DNA of 64,000 nt from Shewanella sp. MBTL60-112-B2 (GTDB taxonomy: Bacteria; Pseudomonadota; Gammaproteobacteria; Enterobacterales; Shewanellaceae): the NCBI RefSeq assembly GCF_019655055.1, contig NZ_BPFA01000023.1, forward strand, positions 1 to 64,000. The letters run 5' to 3'. The stretch's first letter is position 1. Every line of letters starts with the position of its first letter. Below, piece by piece: positions 25,716-34,335 of the stretch. The notes beneath the pieces were generated by a model. It saw only the letters and a list, made by a program, of their open reading frames with translations. It did no database searches and had not been told where the DNA came from. The translations under genes were made by a program, and so were the position numbers.

Positions 25716-26600
25716 TTAAAGCCCTCTTTGCCATTCTTGCCTCAAGCCTATACGCTCAGGGCTATGCATTGCCGCCTCCACCTGCGCCATAAGTGCTTGC
25801 TTATCTTTACCTAACACACCTTTTAGCACTAAGTAATTAGACGCATGATCCGAGCGAAACACGGTTTTATCAAGCTCTAGCTTACTTAGCAGAGTATGCA
25901 TCTCTTCGAACAGTTGAGCTTGATTTGGCAACTTAAATTGACCATCAAAGGCAGCGTCCATACGCTCAGTACCTAGAGGCAATGTCACCACTAATGTAGA
26001 CAAGTATTCAGGCTGCGCAGCATTCATTAATTTTGCCGAGTTTTCAGCATGCTGTTTCGATAGCTCAACCCCGCCTAAACCATTTAAAATCATCACAGAG
26101 GCTTTAATCCCTGCGGTTTTAATTTTTTGCAGCGCTGCCAAAGAGGACTCGAAAGTCTCACCTTTTTTGATCCGCGCCAGCACCTCATCGTCACCACTTT
26201 CACAGCCGATATACAGCAGACTTAACCCAAGATCTCTTAAACGCTGCAGCTGCTCGGGTGTTTTATTATTGATATTTCGAGGCAGGCAATAGCTGCTAAT
26301 TCGAGTCACATGCGGCAAATACTCTTTAATTAATAAGCAAATTTCTTCTAAGCGCGCAAACGGCAAAGTCATTGCGTCACCATCAGCTAAAAACACTCGT
26401 GAGATATGAGCTTGAGAGCCTGCTACAGCAATAAGGTCTTGTTCTATTTTGTCAGTTTTTTGCGCTCGAAAACGCTTCTGCGGCTGAGTATACATGTCAC
26501 AAAAACTGCATTGATTCCAGCTACAGCCGTTGGTCACCTGGAGGATCAGAGATTTCCACTCCGATGGAGGACGAAATACAGGTTCAATATAGTTGAGCAC
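25716..26600 (-). CDS. Radical SAM protein
   Basis: About 294 residues, likely starting at the GTG at 26600, five nt after AAGAGG; another GTG two codons earlier overlaps that site. The radical SAM cysteines are in LQVTNGCSWNQCSFCDMY (CxxxxCxxC spacing as written C-SWNQ-C-SF-C), with the GxxxE-type segment LLYIGCESGDDEVLARIKKGET. It cleaves S-adenosylmethionine to a 5'-deoxyadenosyl radical. This subgroup (YgiQ/Elp3-like in general layout) has no defined substrate. Confidence 0.85.
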   Translation of the reverse strand: MLNYIEPVFRPPSEWKSLILQVTNGCSWNQCSFCDMYTQPQKRFRAQKTDKIEQDLIAVAGSQAHISRVFLADGDAMTLPFARLEEICLLIKEYLPHVTRISSYCLPRNINNKTPEQLQRLRDLGLSLLYIGCESGDDEVLARIKKGETFESSLAALQKIKTAGIKASVMILNGLGGVELSKQHAENSAKLMNAAQPEYLSTLVVTLPLGTERMDAAFDGQFKLPNQAQLFEEMHTLLSKLELDKTVFRSDHASNYLVLKGVLGKDKQALMAQVEAAMHSPERIGLRQEWQRGL

Positions 26601-26777
26601 AACCACCTCTTAATACATTAGTAGGACGCACTAAAAAAAGTTGAACATTTTTCTCACTAAAAATAAAGATTTATTGCACAGCCCTATCATTTTTTGATGG
26701 AAAACTAGTTATATTAGTGTGCCGTTGTATACTTAATTATCACAGGTACAGACACGCTACCTTATAGAGAGAAAAGC

Positions 26778-27023
26778 ATGCTTATTGCATTAAAATCTAA
26801 AGAGAAGCGAAAGGCTCCGCTCCATCATGACGTTCACTGGGACGCGATGAGCGCCGAGCAAAAAATTGCTCTTTACGATCTGCATAAATTCGGCTTTCGA
26901 TTACTATTCGTACGCCATCAGCCTTCAGGCCCCCTAGCGTTTATTATGCAAAATAAAACACTTGCGGTGATCAGCAGAAATGGTGAGGTCGACTATAAGC
27001 CTGACGTCAAACTACGAGCTTAG
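26778..27023 (+). CDS. Small hypothetical protein
   Basis: 81 residues, no family recognised. Basic N-terminus (KSKEKRKAPLHHDVHWD), a middle helix with MSAEQKIALYDLHKFG, then beta-like FRLLFVRHQPSGPLAFIMQNKTLAVIS and a Lys/Asp-rich end. It has an AGAGAG-like ribosome site and its own strong terminator, which supports a real gene. No signal peptide or membrane helix. Confidence 0.68.
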   Translation: MLIALKSKEKRKAPLHHDVHWDAMSAEQKIALYDLHKFGFRLLFVRHQPSGPLAFIMQNKTLAVISRNGEVDYKPDVKLRA

Positions 27024-27054
27024 GCCAACGTTATTTAGGATGGGTAAAGACATT

Positions 27055-27082
27055 AAAAAAGCGCACTTCGGTGCGCTTTTTT
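27055..27082. terminator. UUCG-loop terminator
   Basis: AAAAAAGCGCAC-TTCG-GTGCGCTTTTTT, a stem closed by the extra-stable UUCG tetraloop, shared by the small gene and the convergent elaA gene. Confidence 0.9.
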
Positions 27083-27106
27083 ATTTTCAATCGATCTTTT
27101 CTAGCA

Positions 27107-27565
27107 CTACTTTTCCAAAGTTAGCAGCATATCCACATGCGGGATCCCATCTTCCAGGTACATCTCAGATACGGCTTTAAAGCCTAGCTGCTGATAAAAA
27201 TCTTTTAAATGCTCTTGCCCGCCTAGCTGAATATTATTTTCAGGCCACTTCTTGCTCGATATGGCTATCGCTTTTTGCATCAAGGTATTAGCCACTCCAG
27301 CGCCTCGCGCCGCCTGTGCAACAATCACACGACCAATGCTCGCATCTGGATAACTAACTCCAGGTGCCAGCACTCTCGCATAAGCCTGGATCACACCTTG
27401 TTCATTGAGTCCAAGAAGGTGCTGAGTTTGGCTCTGGCGGTCTTTATCGTCGAGCTCCGGATAAGGGCAGTTTTGCTCAACAACAAAAACATCGACTCTG
27501 AGCTTGAGTAAATCATATAGCTCATTCAATGAAAGCTCAGAAAAAGACAACGATTTCCAAAGCAT
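27107..27565 (-). CDS. elaA: ElaA-type GNAT N-acetyltransferase
   Basis: 152 residues from the ATG at 27565 (GGAGAG upstream). The ElaA signature is at the N-terminus, LLKLRVDVFVVEQNCPYPELDDKD, then the GNAT acetyl-CoA loop region VIVAQAARGAGVANTLMQKA (Q/RxxGxG/A). The substrate is unknown for the family. Monocistronic. Confidence 0.88.
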   Translation of the reverse strand: MLWKSLSFSELSLNELYDLLKLRVDVFVVEQNCPYPELDDKDRQSQTQHLLGLNEQGVIQAYARVLAPGVSYPDASIGRVIVAQAARGAGVANTLMQKAIAISSKKWPENNIQLGGQEHLKDFYQQLGFKAVSEMYLEDGIPHVDMLLTLEK

Positions 27566-27753
27566 TAGCAAGCTCTCCAAAACAACTTAGTAGAGCCGCA
27601 GTCTAACATTTAAGTTTAATAAAAGCAGAAACAAAAACAGAAATATCCATGACTAATGAATGCCTCAAACCCCGAGCTCAATCTAAGGAACCTCTAGTGA
27701 ATGACAGTTTACTGATAGGAGTTTGTTAATTAGGGGATGTTGGCTAAGCTATT

Positions 27754-27785
27754 AAAAAAGGGCTCTATAAAAGAGCCCCAAAAAA
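27754..27785 (-). terminator. Terminator of the multihaem cytochrome gene
   Basis: GGGCTCT-ATAAA-AGAGCCC with six T on the minus strand, 44 nt after the stop codon. Confidence 0.85.
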
Positions 27786-27828
27786 GTGATGGGCTAGCTA
27801 TTTGCAGGGAGAAGCTAGCCGTTACTTT

Positions 27829-29664
27829 TTATTCTTTACGGTCAAACACGTGGTAATTTTCAATACCGTATGAACGACCTTCTGCGTGACAGGTTGCACA
27901 CGACTCAGAAGTGCCTTGGCTGAACCAATCGCCAGTATGGTCAACCGGAGTATTGATTTCGCCACCGTTAGACTTCATGTGGTTAAGCGCTTGGTCACTA
28001 TCGTGACACGCAAAACAGTTCGCTGTTACTGGGCTTGATGCCACTCCTGATTGTCCGCCGTTAAAGGCTTTAGACAACATGTACTGGTTAGGAACCGCAT
28101 TTAAGTCGATACCTTCGGCATGACACGCCACACAGTTTTCAGCATTAAGCTTAGTCGCCGAGTTTGGCTCACCCGTTACAGCAGAACTACCTACGCCCCA
28201 GTGCATACTGTGGACCATAGGACCAAAGCCTGGTGCAGAGCCCTTAGAGTTACGGTCTTGGCCATTGTTATGACACGCCACACAACCTAAACCACCATCG
28301 GCATAACTACCATTCTTGTGGTAGTTGGTTTCGTTGTTGTGACAAGTGCTACAGCTATCGACTGTTACGCTATGGCGGCGCTCATATAGCGTGCCTGACA
28401 TCATGTCAGAGTAGCCATGTAAGGTTACGCCTTCATAACTCGCATCTTCACCAAAGTTAAAAGTAATGCGCGAGCTTGCCATTAACTCTGGGAATGTTGC
28501 GTCTAAACTAGCGAAACACACAGCAGCGGTACCGTTAGCATCAAATGTAGTCGTCGAGGTACGAGCTGCACGTCCCACAATGGATCCGTTGTCATAACCA
28601 TGTAGATATGCGCCAAGATAAGAAAGCGTTCCGTCAGCTAATAAGCTTTCAAGGTTTAGCTGGTCTTCACCTTTAAACAATGCAATATCAGTACAATAAC
28701 CCGCATCGGCGCTCATGTAAGGCGCTGATACTGTAGATGAATGTTCATCGCGCACTGTCGCTTTTTCACCCACTTTCTTATGGAATAGACGCACATCATC
28801 TGACTCGCTAAAGCCACTGTAAGTCATGGAAATAGCTGTTGTGCCAACGCCAGCAGCGTCATGACAATCGGTACAGGTACTCATGCTGTTTACCTTGGTA
28901 ATAGGCTCTGCATGACAGGTATAACAGTTGGCGGCATCGAAGTCTTTTTCAAACTTTTGGTGATTGATATGACCAATCTTCTGCATTGAATTGCGCGCAT
29001 AGCCACCGTCATCACGAACCACGTTACCGTGGCATACCATACAACCCGCTACTAAGTCGGTCTCACCATCGGTGTTAATTGCGGTGTAACTTGGGTGTTT
29101 TAGATTAGATGCAGCGTAATCGACATGACAACCATGACAGGTTGCCGTTGAAGTAGTGTGTAAACCTTCAGATTTATCAACAACAATGTAAGCAGACTTA
29201 GCGATTTTTTCGCTGCCACCCACAGCAATACGAATGATACCTTCAGTACCCGAATTAACTGCCGGCATTGGCGCTAAGAACTCATAACGACCATCTTCAG
29301 TCATCGTTAGGCTTGCGCCTTCAGTTTCATCCGAGGCACTACCACCAACAATCGTCCCTTCAAAATCAGGGCGACTGCGAGCAATACCTTTATCGGTTAG
29401 TGCTGCAACTTCTGCACTCACCTTTTCAAGTCCGCTAACTAACAAGCCTTCTTCGTTAGTCACTTCAAATTCGAAGCGCACAGCGCCCTCTTCAAGAGTA
29501 TGACTTAGCACTTCGACATTGGTGATCTCTGTAGCCTCGACTATCGGCGGTAATGGGCTAGTACCATCTTCACCGTCGCTACCATCTTTACCGTCGCTAC
29601 AGGCTGCTAGCCCAAAAGCTGCGGCGACAATTAGCGCCGCTTTGCATCTATTAAATTTTCTCAT
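27829..29664 (-). CDS. Nine-haem OmcA/MtrC-family lipoprotein cytochrome
   Basis: 611 residues from the ATG at 29664 (GGGAG five nt upstream). Lipoprotein signal ending LAAC with Cys about 22, then SDGKDGSDGEDG. Nine CxxCH motifs are readable: CHGCH, CMVCH, CYTCH and CTDCH in the first half, CSTCH, CVACH, CVACH, CFACH and CATCH in the second. The halves flank a haem-free region with a cysteine pair (GYCTD and AVCFA), as in OmcA/MtrC proteins, where ten haems are usual. These lipoproteins sit on the outside of the outer membrane and pass electrons to minerals or other acceptors. No porin or periplasmic MtrA-like partner is adjacent. The gene is alone. Confidence 0.9.
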   Translation of the reverse strand: MRKFNRCKAALIVAAAFGLAACSDGKDGSDGEDGTSPLPPIVEATEITNVEVLSHTLEEGAVRFEFEVTNEEGLLVSGLEKVSAEVAALTDKGIARSRPDFEGTIVGGSASDETEGASLTMTEDGRYEFLAPMPAVNSGTEGIIRIAVGGSEKIAKSAYIVVDKSEGLHTTSTATCHGCHVDYAASNLKHPSYTAINTDGETDLVAGCMVCHGNVVRDDGGYARNSMQKIGHINHQKFEKDFDAANCYTCHAEPITKVNSMSTCTDCHDAAGVGTTAISMTYSGFSESDDVRLFHKKVGEKATVRDEHSSTVSAPYMSADAGYCTDIALFKGEDQLNLESLLADGTLSYLGAYLHGYDNGSIVGRAARTSTTTFDANGTAAVCFASLDATFPELMASSRITFNFGEDASYEGVTLHGYSDMMSGTLYERRHSVTVDSCSTCHNNETNYHKNGSYADGGLGCVACHNNGQDRNSKGSAPGFGPMVHSMHWGVGSSAVTGEPNSATKLNAENCVACHAEGIDLNAVPNQYMLSKAFNGGQSGVASSPVTANCFACHDSDQALNHMKSNGGEINTPVDHTGDWFSQGTSESCATCHAEGRSYGIENYHVFDRKE

Positions 29665-30118
29665 CATCACTCCCAAACTATAATTAAGTCGTGATCTTTT
29701 ACTCCCCCGTAAATACCTTATTAGCAGTAACAGCTTAATTTTGTGATTGATTCCCCAACAACATACTTATTAAGAGGTATGGTTCACATAAATAAACAAA
29801 CATACACAATGCATAAACAACTTAATCTTCAATTAATCTTTACCGCAAAGCTACAATTTAAAATATCATTTAAAAACAATACCTAAAGACACAAAAAGCC
29901 AAAGGTAAAGGATTAACATGTAGATTGGAGAAATTACGATTTAATGAAAAATTAAGCGAGTGGCATGCGGTAAAAAAACGGTAGGTACGCAACTGATAAA
30001 ATACTGAAATAATAGAGTGTAAACTAAATTTTTATACTGACTGATATAAGTTCAAGCAAGATAGTTTACTTGAACTTATATCAATATTTGCTTGCGGTTA
30101 TAACAACAGGTATACCGC
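29665..30118. other. AT-rich intergenic region upstream of the cytochrome
   Basis: 454 bp between the cytochrome and SnoaL-like genes, both on the minus strand. It should hold the cytochrome promoter. AATCAATCACA and TATGTGAACC are CRP half-sites only. The only clear structure is the inverted repeat at 30042-30083. Confidence 0.4.
30042..30083. repeat. 15-bp perfect inverted repeat
   Basis: TGATATAAGTTCAAG and CTTGAACTTATATCA separated by 12 nt, just downstream of the SnoaL-like gene. No strong T-run. It could end that transcript or be an operator-size palindrome. Confidence 0.7.
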
Positions 30119-30484
30119 CTAGCCTAAAACCTCAAACTCATCATCCACAAGCTTAGCTGTGCCATCATCTTGCAGTACCCAAATCTCTTTGTGGACTACG
30201 CCATGGGCTTTATTCATTTTCCAGGCAGTGGTCAGTAACACTGACTTTTCATCGAGCACTTTAAACTCAGGGTTAGTGTATTCAACATCCGCATAACCTT
30301 GATCAATTAGGTTTTGCCAGAAAGCTTGAATCGCTTCAGTACCAACAAATTCTCCAAAAGGACGCGCTAACATAGGCGCATCTGCGGTGTATTGTGCAGC
30401 GCACTGTGCTGCATTTTGAGTATTAAAGCCTTGCATCCAAGTGGCGCTAGCTAGCTTTACGGCATCGAGTAATTGCTGTGACAT
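30119..30484 (-). CDS. SnoaL/NTF2-like small protein
   Basis: 121 residues of the cone-shaped NTF2/SnoaL fold: an N-terminal helix (KLASATWMQGFNTQNAAQCAAQYTADAPMLARP), GEFVGTEAIQAFWQNLIDQG, then three strands ending TAKLVDDEFEVLG. Such proteins bind small molecules or act as isomerases; this one has no assigned function. It is divergent from the LysR gene at 30642 (157 bp apart), which probably regulates it. Confidence 0.8.
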   Translation of the reverse strand: MSQQLLDAVKLASATWMQGFNTQNAAQCAAQYTADAPMLARPFGEFVGTEAIQAFWQNLIDQGYADVEYTNPEFKVLDEKSVLLTTAWKMNKAHGVVHKEIWVLQDDGTAKLVDDEFEVLG

Positions 30485-30641
30485 AGTGTGTACCTATATT
30501 TAACTATCAATTTATGTCACCAGTTTACAGTGATTATTAGCCTTGATAACCTAGCGAAAACAGCAATCATAGTTCAATTAAATAGAACAATAGAAAATCG
30601 CTTAGACTGATCCAGAGAAGCTAAGAGAAGAGGAAAGAAAT

Positions 30642-31535
30642 ATGGATCATCTACGGCATATGGCCATATTTAAACAAATCGTCGATAACGGCTCGATAAG
30701 CGCTGCTGCTGATAAGCTCAGTCTGTCTAAATCTGTAGTCAGCCATCATTTAAAGTCCTTAGAACTAGCTGTGGGGGTGCAACTATTACATAGAACAACT
30801 CGCAAGCAACAACTGACTCCCGCTGGTAAGGACTTTTACCAACGCTGCGGTGAATTAGCCAGTATATCTAATCTAGCTTGGCAGCAAGCTAGAGAAAGCG
30901 CCGACAAGCTAGCTGGGCCAATAAAAATCAGCTCGCCCCACGCTTTAGTCGACAGCTTTATTGCGCCTACGATTGGCAAGCTATGCCAAGGTAATCTTAT
31001 GATTAGACCGAGCATTCAGGTGCAAGATCGCCGTATCGATCTGCTTGGACAAGATATCGATCTTGCCGTGCGTGTCGGTAAGTTAACATCGAGCAGTTTA
31101 ATGCAGCGTAAAGTCGGCGAGTTTCGCGATGTACTGTGTGCCAGCCCCACTTTTATCACTCAGTATCAACAGCAGATAGCCGCCGAGCAATGGCAAGAGT
31201 TAGACTACATAGCTAACTCTTGGCAGGGGCAAAGTATCCAGCACCAATTACAAGCCAAAGCCAATAAACCAGGCTCAGCACTCACGCTAAGCTTTAGTGC
31301 TAATCGCTTTGCCGATACTTCGTCTGCGGTACTGTCATTAGCAAAAGCAGGCTTAGGTGTGGCGTTACTACCTGATTTTGTATTTAAGCAGCAGCCATCT
31401 CTCATTGAGCTTATCCCCTCTCACCAATGCCCGTTAAACAGCGTTTATGCTGTGCATGATTTTGGCCGTACCCCGCCGTTACTTATCAAAAAAACCATCG
31501 ACGTACTCATTGAGTCTTTTCAATTACAAGCTTAA
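30642..31535 (+). CDS. LysR-family regulator
   Basis: 297 residues. Winged helix at about 1-60 (MAIFKQIVDNGSISAAADKLSLSKSVVSHHLKSLE) and a LysR effector-binding domain, with the DIDLAVRVGKL segment typical of the AaeR/CrgA-type LysR group. AGAGGAAAG upstream of the ATG. Divergent from the SnoaL-like gene, the classical layout for a LysR protein and its target. Confidence 0.9.
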   Translation: MDHLRHMAIFKQIVDNGSISAAADKLSLSKSVVSHHLKSLELAVGVQLLHRTTRKQQLTPAGKDFYQRCGELASISNLAWQQARESADKLAGPIKISSPHALVDSFIAPTIGKLCQGNLMIRPSIQVQDRRIDLLGQDIDLAVRVGKLTSSSLMQRKVGEFRDVLCASPTFITQYQQQIAAEQWQELDYIANSWQGQSIQHQLQAKANKPGSALTLSFSANRFADTSSAVLSLAKAGLGVALLPDFVFKQQPSLIELIPSHQCPLNSVYAVHDFGRTPPLLIKKTIDVLIESFQLQA

Positions 31536-31699
31536 ACAGCAAGCTAACGGCTCCGCTCTCTGGGATTAAAGGCTTTAGTTGCTGCTATAAAACAAAATTA
31601 ATCGCCGCGTTTAGCATTTTTAAAGGCCTGTACCTGATTTATTTCGATAAAGCTGCTAACATTGCTGGCAATTTTTTAGGCTTAGTGAGAAAGATCAAG

Positions 31700-32428
31700 A
31701 TGGGTAGAGCATACCAAAACAAGAAAGAATCCATGGCGAAAACGGCTGGGCAAAAAACTAGAATTTATTCTCGTTACGGGAAAGAGTTGTACGTTTGCGC
31801 CAAGAACGGTGGTTTCGATCCAGAAGGCAACCTTGCACTTCGCACCATGATTGCCAAAGCAAAGAAAGACCAAGTACCAGCACACGTTATTGAACGTGCA
31901 ATTGAAAAAGCGCGTGGCGGTGGTGGTGAAGACTACGAAACAGCACGTTACGAAGGTTTTGGTCCTGGCGGCTGCATGGTTATTGCCGACTGTCTTACCG
32001 ATAACGTTAAGCGTACTTTCACTGAAGTTCGCCAAGCATTCGTTAAAAACGATGCCAAGCTAGGCGGCCCAGGTACTGTTGGCCACATGTTCGATCACCA
32101 GGCAGTATTCGTATTCGCTGGCGATGACGAAGATGCCATTCTAGAAATGCTTATGATGGCTGACGTTGATGTATCTGACGTTGAACTAGAAGATGGCATG
32201 ATCAGCGTTTACGCACCGCACACTGAATTCTTCAAAGTGAAAACTGCTTTAGCAGCTGAGCTTCCAGAAGACACTGACTACGTTATGGAAGAAATCACTT
32301 TCTTACCACAAACAATGACAGCATTGACTGACGCTGAAGAGATTGAGCAGTTCGAGAAATTCCTTGCTGCGCTTGAAGATTGTGATGACGTTCAGAACGT
32401 TTACCACAACGCAGAGCTTCCACAATAA
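31700..32428 (+). CDS. YebC/PmpR-family protein (YeeN-like subgroup)
   Basis: 242 residues from the ATG at 31700 (MGRAYQNKKE). YebC core features are MAKTAGQKTRIYSRYGKELYVCAKNGG, KAKKDQVPAHVIERAIEKARGGGGEDY and a GPGGCMVIADCLTDNVKRTF patch, then the acidic domains 2 and 3. The N-terminus differs from the main YebC and matches the YeeN-type paralogues. Such proteins bind DNA as regulators, and YebC family members are also implicated in translation of proline stretches. A terminator follows at 32479. Confidence 0.9.
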   Translation: MGRAYQNKKESMAKTAGQKTRIYSRYGKELYVCAKNGGFDPEGNLALRTMIAKAKKDQVPAHVIERAIEKARGGGGEDYETARYEGFGPGGCMVIADCLTDNVKRTFTEVRQAFVKNDAKLGGPGTVGHMFDHQAVFVFAGDDEDAILEMLMMADVDVSDVELEDGMISVYAPHTEFFKVKTALAAELPEDTDYVMEEITFLPQTMTALTDAEEIEQFEKFLAALEDCDDVQNVYHNAELPQ

Positions 32429-32478
32429 AAGCTCCACAGTAATCTTTACTGCTACTGACTCGCCAATCGCGAGTCAGC

Positions 32479-32505
32479 AAAAAGGCACTCATTGAGTGCC
32501 TTTTT
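32479..32505 (+). terminator. Terminator of the YebC-like gene
   Basis: AAAAAGGCACTC-ATT-GAGTGCCTTTTT. Confidence 0.88.
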
Positions 32506-32522
32506 CATGCTTGTTTCTTCAG

Positions 32523-32588
32523 CTATTTCTTAATTAAATAACGTAACATCACGCCCTGCAGGCTAATATCTAATACTTCATAGCCGTG
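32523..32588 (-). pseudogene. Duplicated C-terminal fragment of yedF
   Basis: The minus strand reads HGYEVLDISLQGVMLRYLIKK then a stop, matching the final 21 residues of YedF (HGYEVLDISQQGVMLRYLLKK) at 32659-32721 with two changes. Further 5' the frame reaches a stop (TGA) within about ten codons, so only the tail exists. It lies about 70 bp downstream of the intact gene. A partial tandem duplication, probably not translated. Confidence 0.8.
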
Positions 32589-32655
32589 CTGCTCTTGATG
32601 ATAGCTGCATCATTTGGGCTTAACTTTTAACTTAATTCTTCAGCTTCTTCTTAAA

Positions 32656-32892
32656 TTACTTCTTCAAAAGATAACGCAACATCACGCCCTGCTGGCTGAT
32701 GTCTAATACTTCATAGCCATGGTTCTTGGCATCATTAGGAATGTTATTAATCGACTGCGAGCAGTCAGTAATCACTTCCAATACTTCACCCGCTTTCAGT
32801 GACTGCATCGCTTCAAGCGTGGCAACCGCTGGGTATGGACAAGGCTCACCGTAAATCTCTAAATTGTAATCGGGTACGATAGATGCTGGCAT
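32656..32892 (-). CDS. yedF: YedF, TusA-like sulfurtransferase family
   Basis: 78 residues from the ATG at 32892 (GAGGAG upstream). TusA-fold signature GEPCPYPAVATLEAM with the active Cys in CPxP, and a C-terminal GVMLRYLLKK. TusA proteins carry a persulfide. YedF with YedE is a recurrent pair in genomes that use selenium; here it lies beside fdhD, selC, selB and selA. Its exact role is not established. A fragment of its 3' end is duplicated downstream. Confidence 0.9.
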   Translation of the reverse strand: MPASIVPDYNLEIYGEPCPYPAVATLEAMQSLKAGEVLEVITDCSQSINNIPNDAKNHGYEVLDISQQGVMLRYLLKK

Positions 32893-33002
32893 AAACTGCT
32901 CCTCAGCAAAAAATCGGCTCAGGTTAATTGAGCCGAATATAAAACACATAAATCATTGTTTAATTTGAGACGGGTTCTTTAAGCTTGTGTGCTAGCCGCT
33001 AA

Positions 33003-34268
33003 TTATTTATTAGCGGCTAACTCTTTATTAGTCGCTAGCTCTTTATTAGCCGCTAGCGCTGCAAGCTTTGCAGTCACCGCTTCTTGCTGGCTTTTCTGCT
33101 TGTTAAAGAATCGCTGTTCCCACATTAGAATCAGCACAAAAGATAAGCCCAGCAATAGATACGTCACGGCCACTCCACCAAGCGGTCCAAACACATCAAG
33201 CAGGTTTATCTTGTCCCAACTGGTCGCCATAGGCTCAGCAATTGCATCCCAGTAATAAGCCAATATGGTTGCGCCAATGATATTACCTAAGCCAACCCAC
33301 CAAAAGTGCACTTGGCCTTCTAATGCGCGGTACATCCAGCCAGTTTCACAGCCGCCAGCGATAACGATACCGATACCAAACAGTAAGCCGCCAATCACCG
33401 CATTAGGGCCAGCCCAAAGGGTTTTAGGTGTCATGCCTAGCTGCACATAGCTATAAATGCCGATAACGCTGACAGCCATACCTAAGATAATCGCCTTAGC
33501 CATATGAGTACGGCCGGTGATCCACATATCTCGAAATGCTGAGGTAAAGCAGATCTGCGCACGCTCAATCAATAGACCAAACATCATGCCCATAAACATG
33601 GCAATACCAAGCTTAGTCGAGCTTTGCATCACATACAGCGACAAGCCAATCATGGCCGCAAATACTAGCCAACCTAAGCGGAAACGGTTTTGTACTTGAT
33701 TTGGATTTGGCTTGGCAATTTTCTTCAGGCCACCCGCTTTTAGCGTGGCTGTAGAGCGGAAAAACGGTAACAAGGTGATCTTCGCGCCGATATAAGTACC
33801 TGCAGCGGCAGCGAAAGCAAAGATCCACGCATGCAAGGTAAACTGCGGAATACCGGTAAAGAAAGCCGCCAAGTTACAGCCCATAGCAAGACGCGCACCG
33901 AAGCCGGCAATCATGCCGCCAATCAATGCCTGTGCAATACGCTTTTTCGAGCTTGGCATACGCAGCTTTAGGTTGTTTGCCCACAGCACAGCCGCCATAC
34001 AGCCGCCAAACATACCAATAATCATCACGCCACCAACACGGTCCAGCGGTGTGCCATTAAGGCCGATTATTTTAAAGTACTGCCATGACTCCGGCTCAGC
34101 GCCGAACCACTGCAATACATGGCCACCCCAGCGGGTAAACTCGCCGGTTACCGCCCAAAGCGAGCCTGTAAGACCAAAGAAATAAGTCGACAATATTCCC
34201 GCCGCAATAACGGCAGCAAAAGGCGACCAGAATTTAATAAAAAACTGATTTTTAAAGGTTAACCACAT
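33003..34268 (-). CDS. yedE: YedE/YeeE-family selenium-associated membrane protein
   Basis: 421 residues with about ten membrane helices in two YeeE-type halves (GFGARLAMGCNLAAFFTGIP and GIVIAGGCETGWMYRALEG, each with a conserved Cys-containing Gly-rich segment). The family moves thiosulfate or a selenium/sulfur compound, and the YedE/FdhT subgroup is tied to selenium metabolism. It precedes yedF in the same direction. The last 17 residues are an imperfect hexapeptide repeat (LAANKE) encoded by 18-bp tandem repeats. Confidence 0.9.
   Translation of the reverse strand: MWLTFKNQFFIKFWSPFAAVIAAGILSTYFFGLTGSLWAVTGEFTRWGGHVLQWFGAEPESWQYFKIIGLNGTPLDRVGGVMIIGMFGGCMAAVLWANNLKLRMPSSKKRIAQALIGGMIAGFGARLAMGCNLAAFFTGIPQFTLHAWIFAFAAAAGTYIGAKITLLPFFRSTATLKAGGLKKIAKPNPNQVQNRFRLGWLVFAAMIGLSLYVMQSSTKLGIAMFMGMMFGLLIERAQICFTSAFRDMWITGRTHMAKAIILGMAVSVIGIYSYVQLGMTPKTLWAGPNAVIGGLLFGIGIVIAGGCETGWMYRALEGQVHFWWVGLGNIIGATILAYYWDAIAEPMATSWDKINLLDVFGPLGGVAVTYLLLGLSFVLILMWEQRFFNKQKSQQEAVTAKLAALAANKELATNKELAANK
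33006..33056 (-). repeat. 18-bp tandem repeats at the yedE 3' end
   Basis: About 2.8 copies of the 18-bp unit CTAGCGGCTAATAAAGAG encode LAANKE-LATNKE-LAANK. AGCCGCTAAT at 32994-33003 and ATTAGCGGCT at 33009-33018 also form a hairpin around the stop codon. Confidence 0.85.
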
Positions 34269-34335
34269 ATTTAAAACTTACCAACTCACATGAAACACTT
34301 AAAGCACCCCCTAATAGTTGAAATTAAAAACTTAG

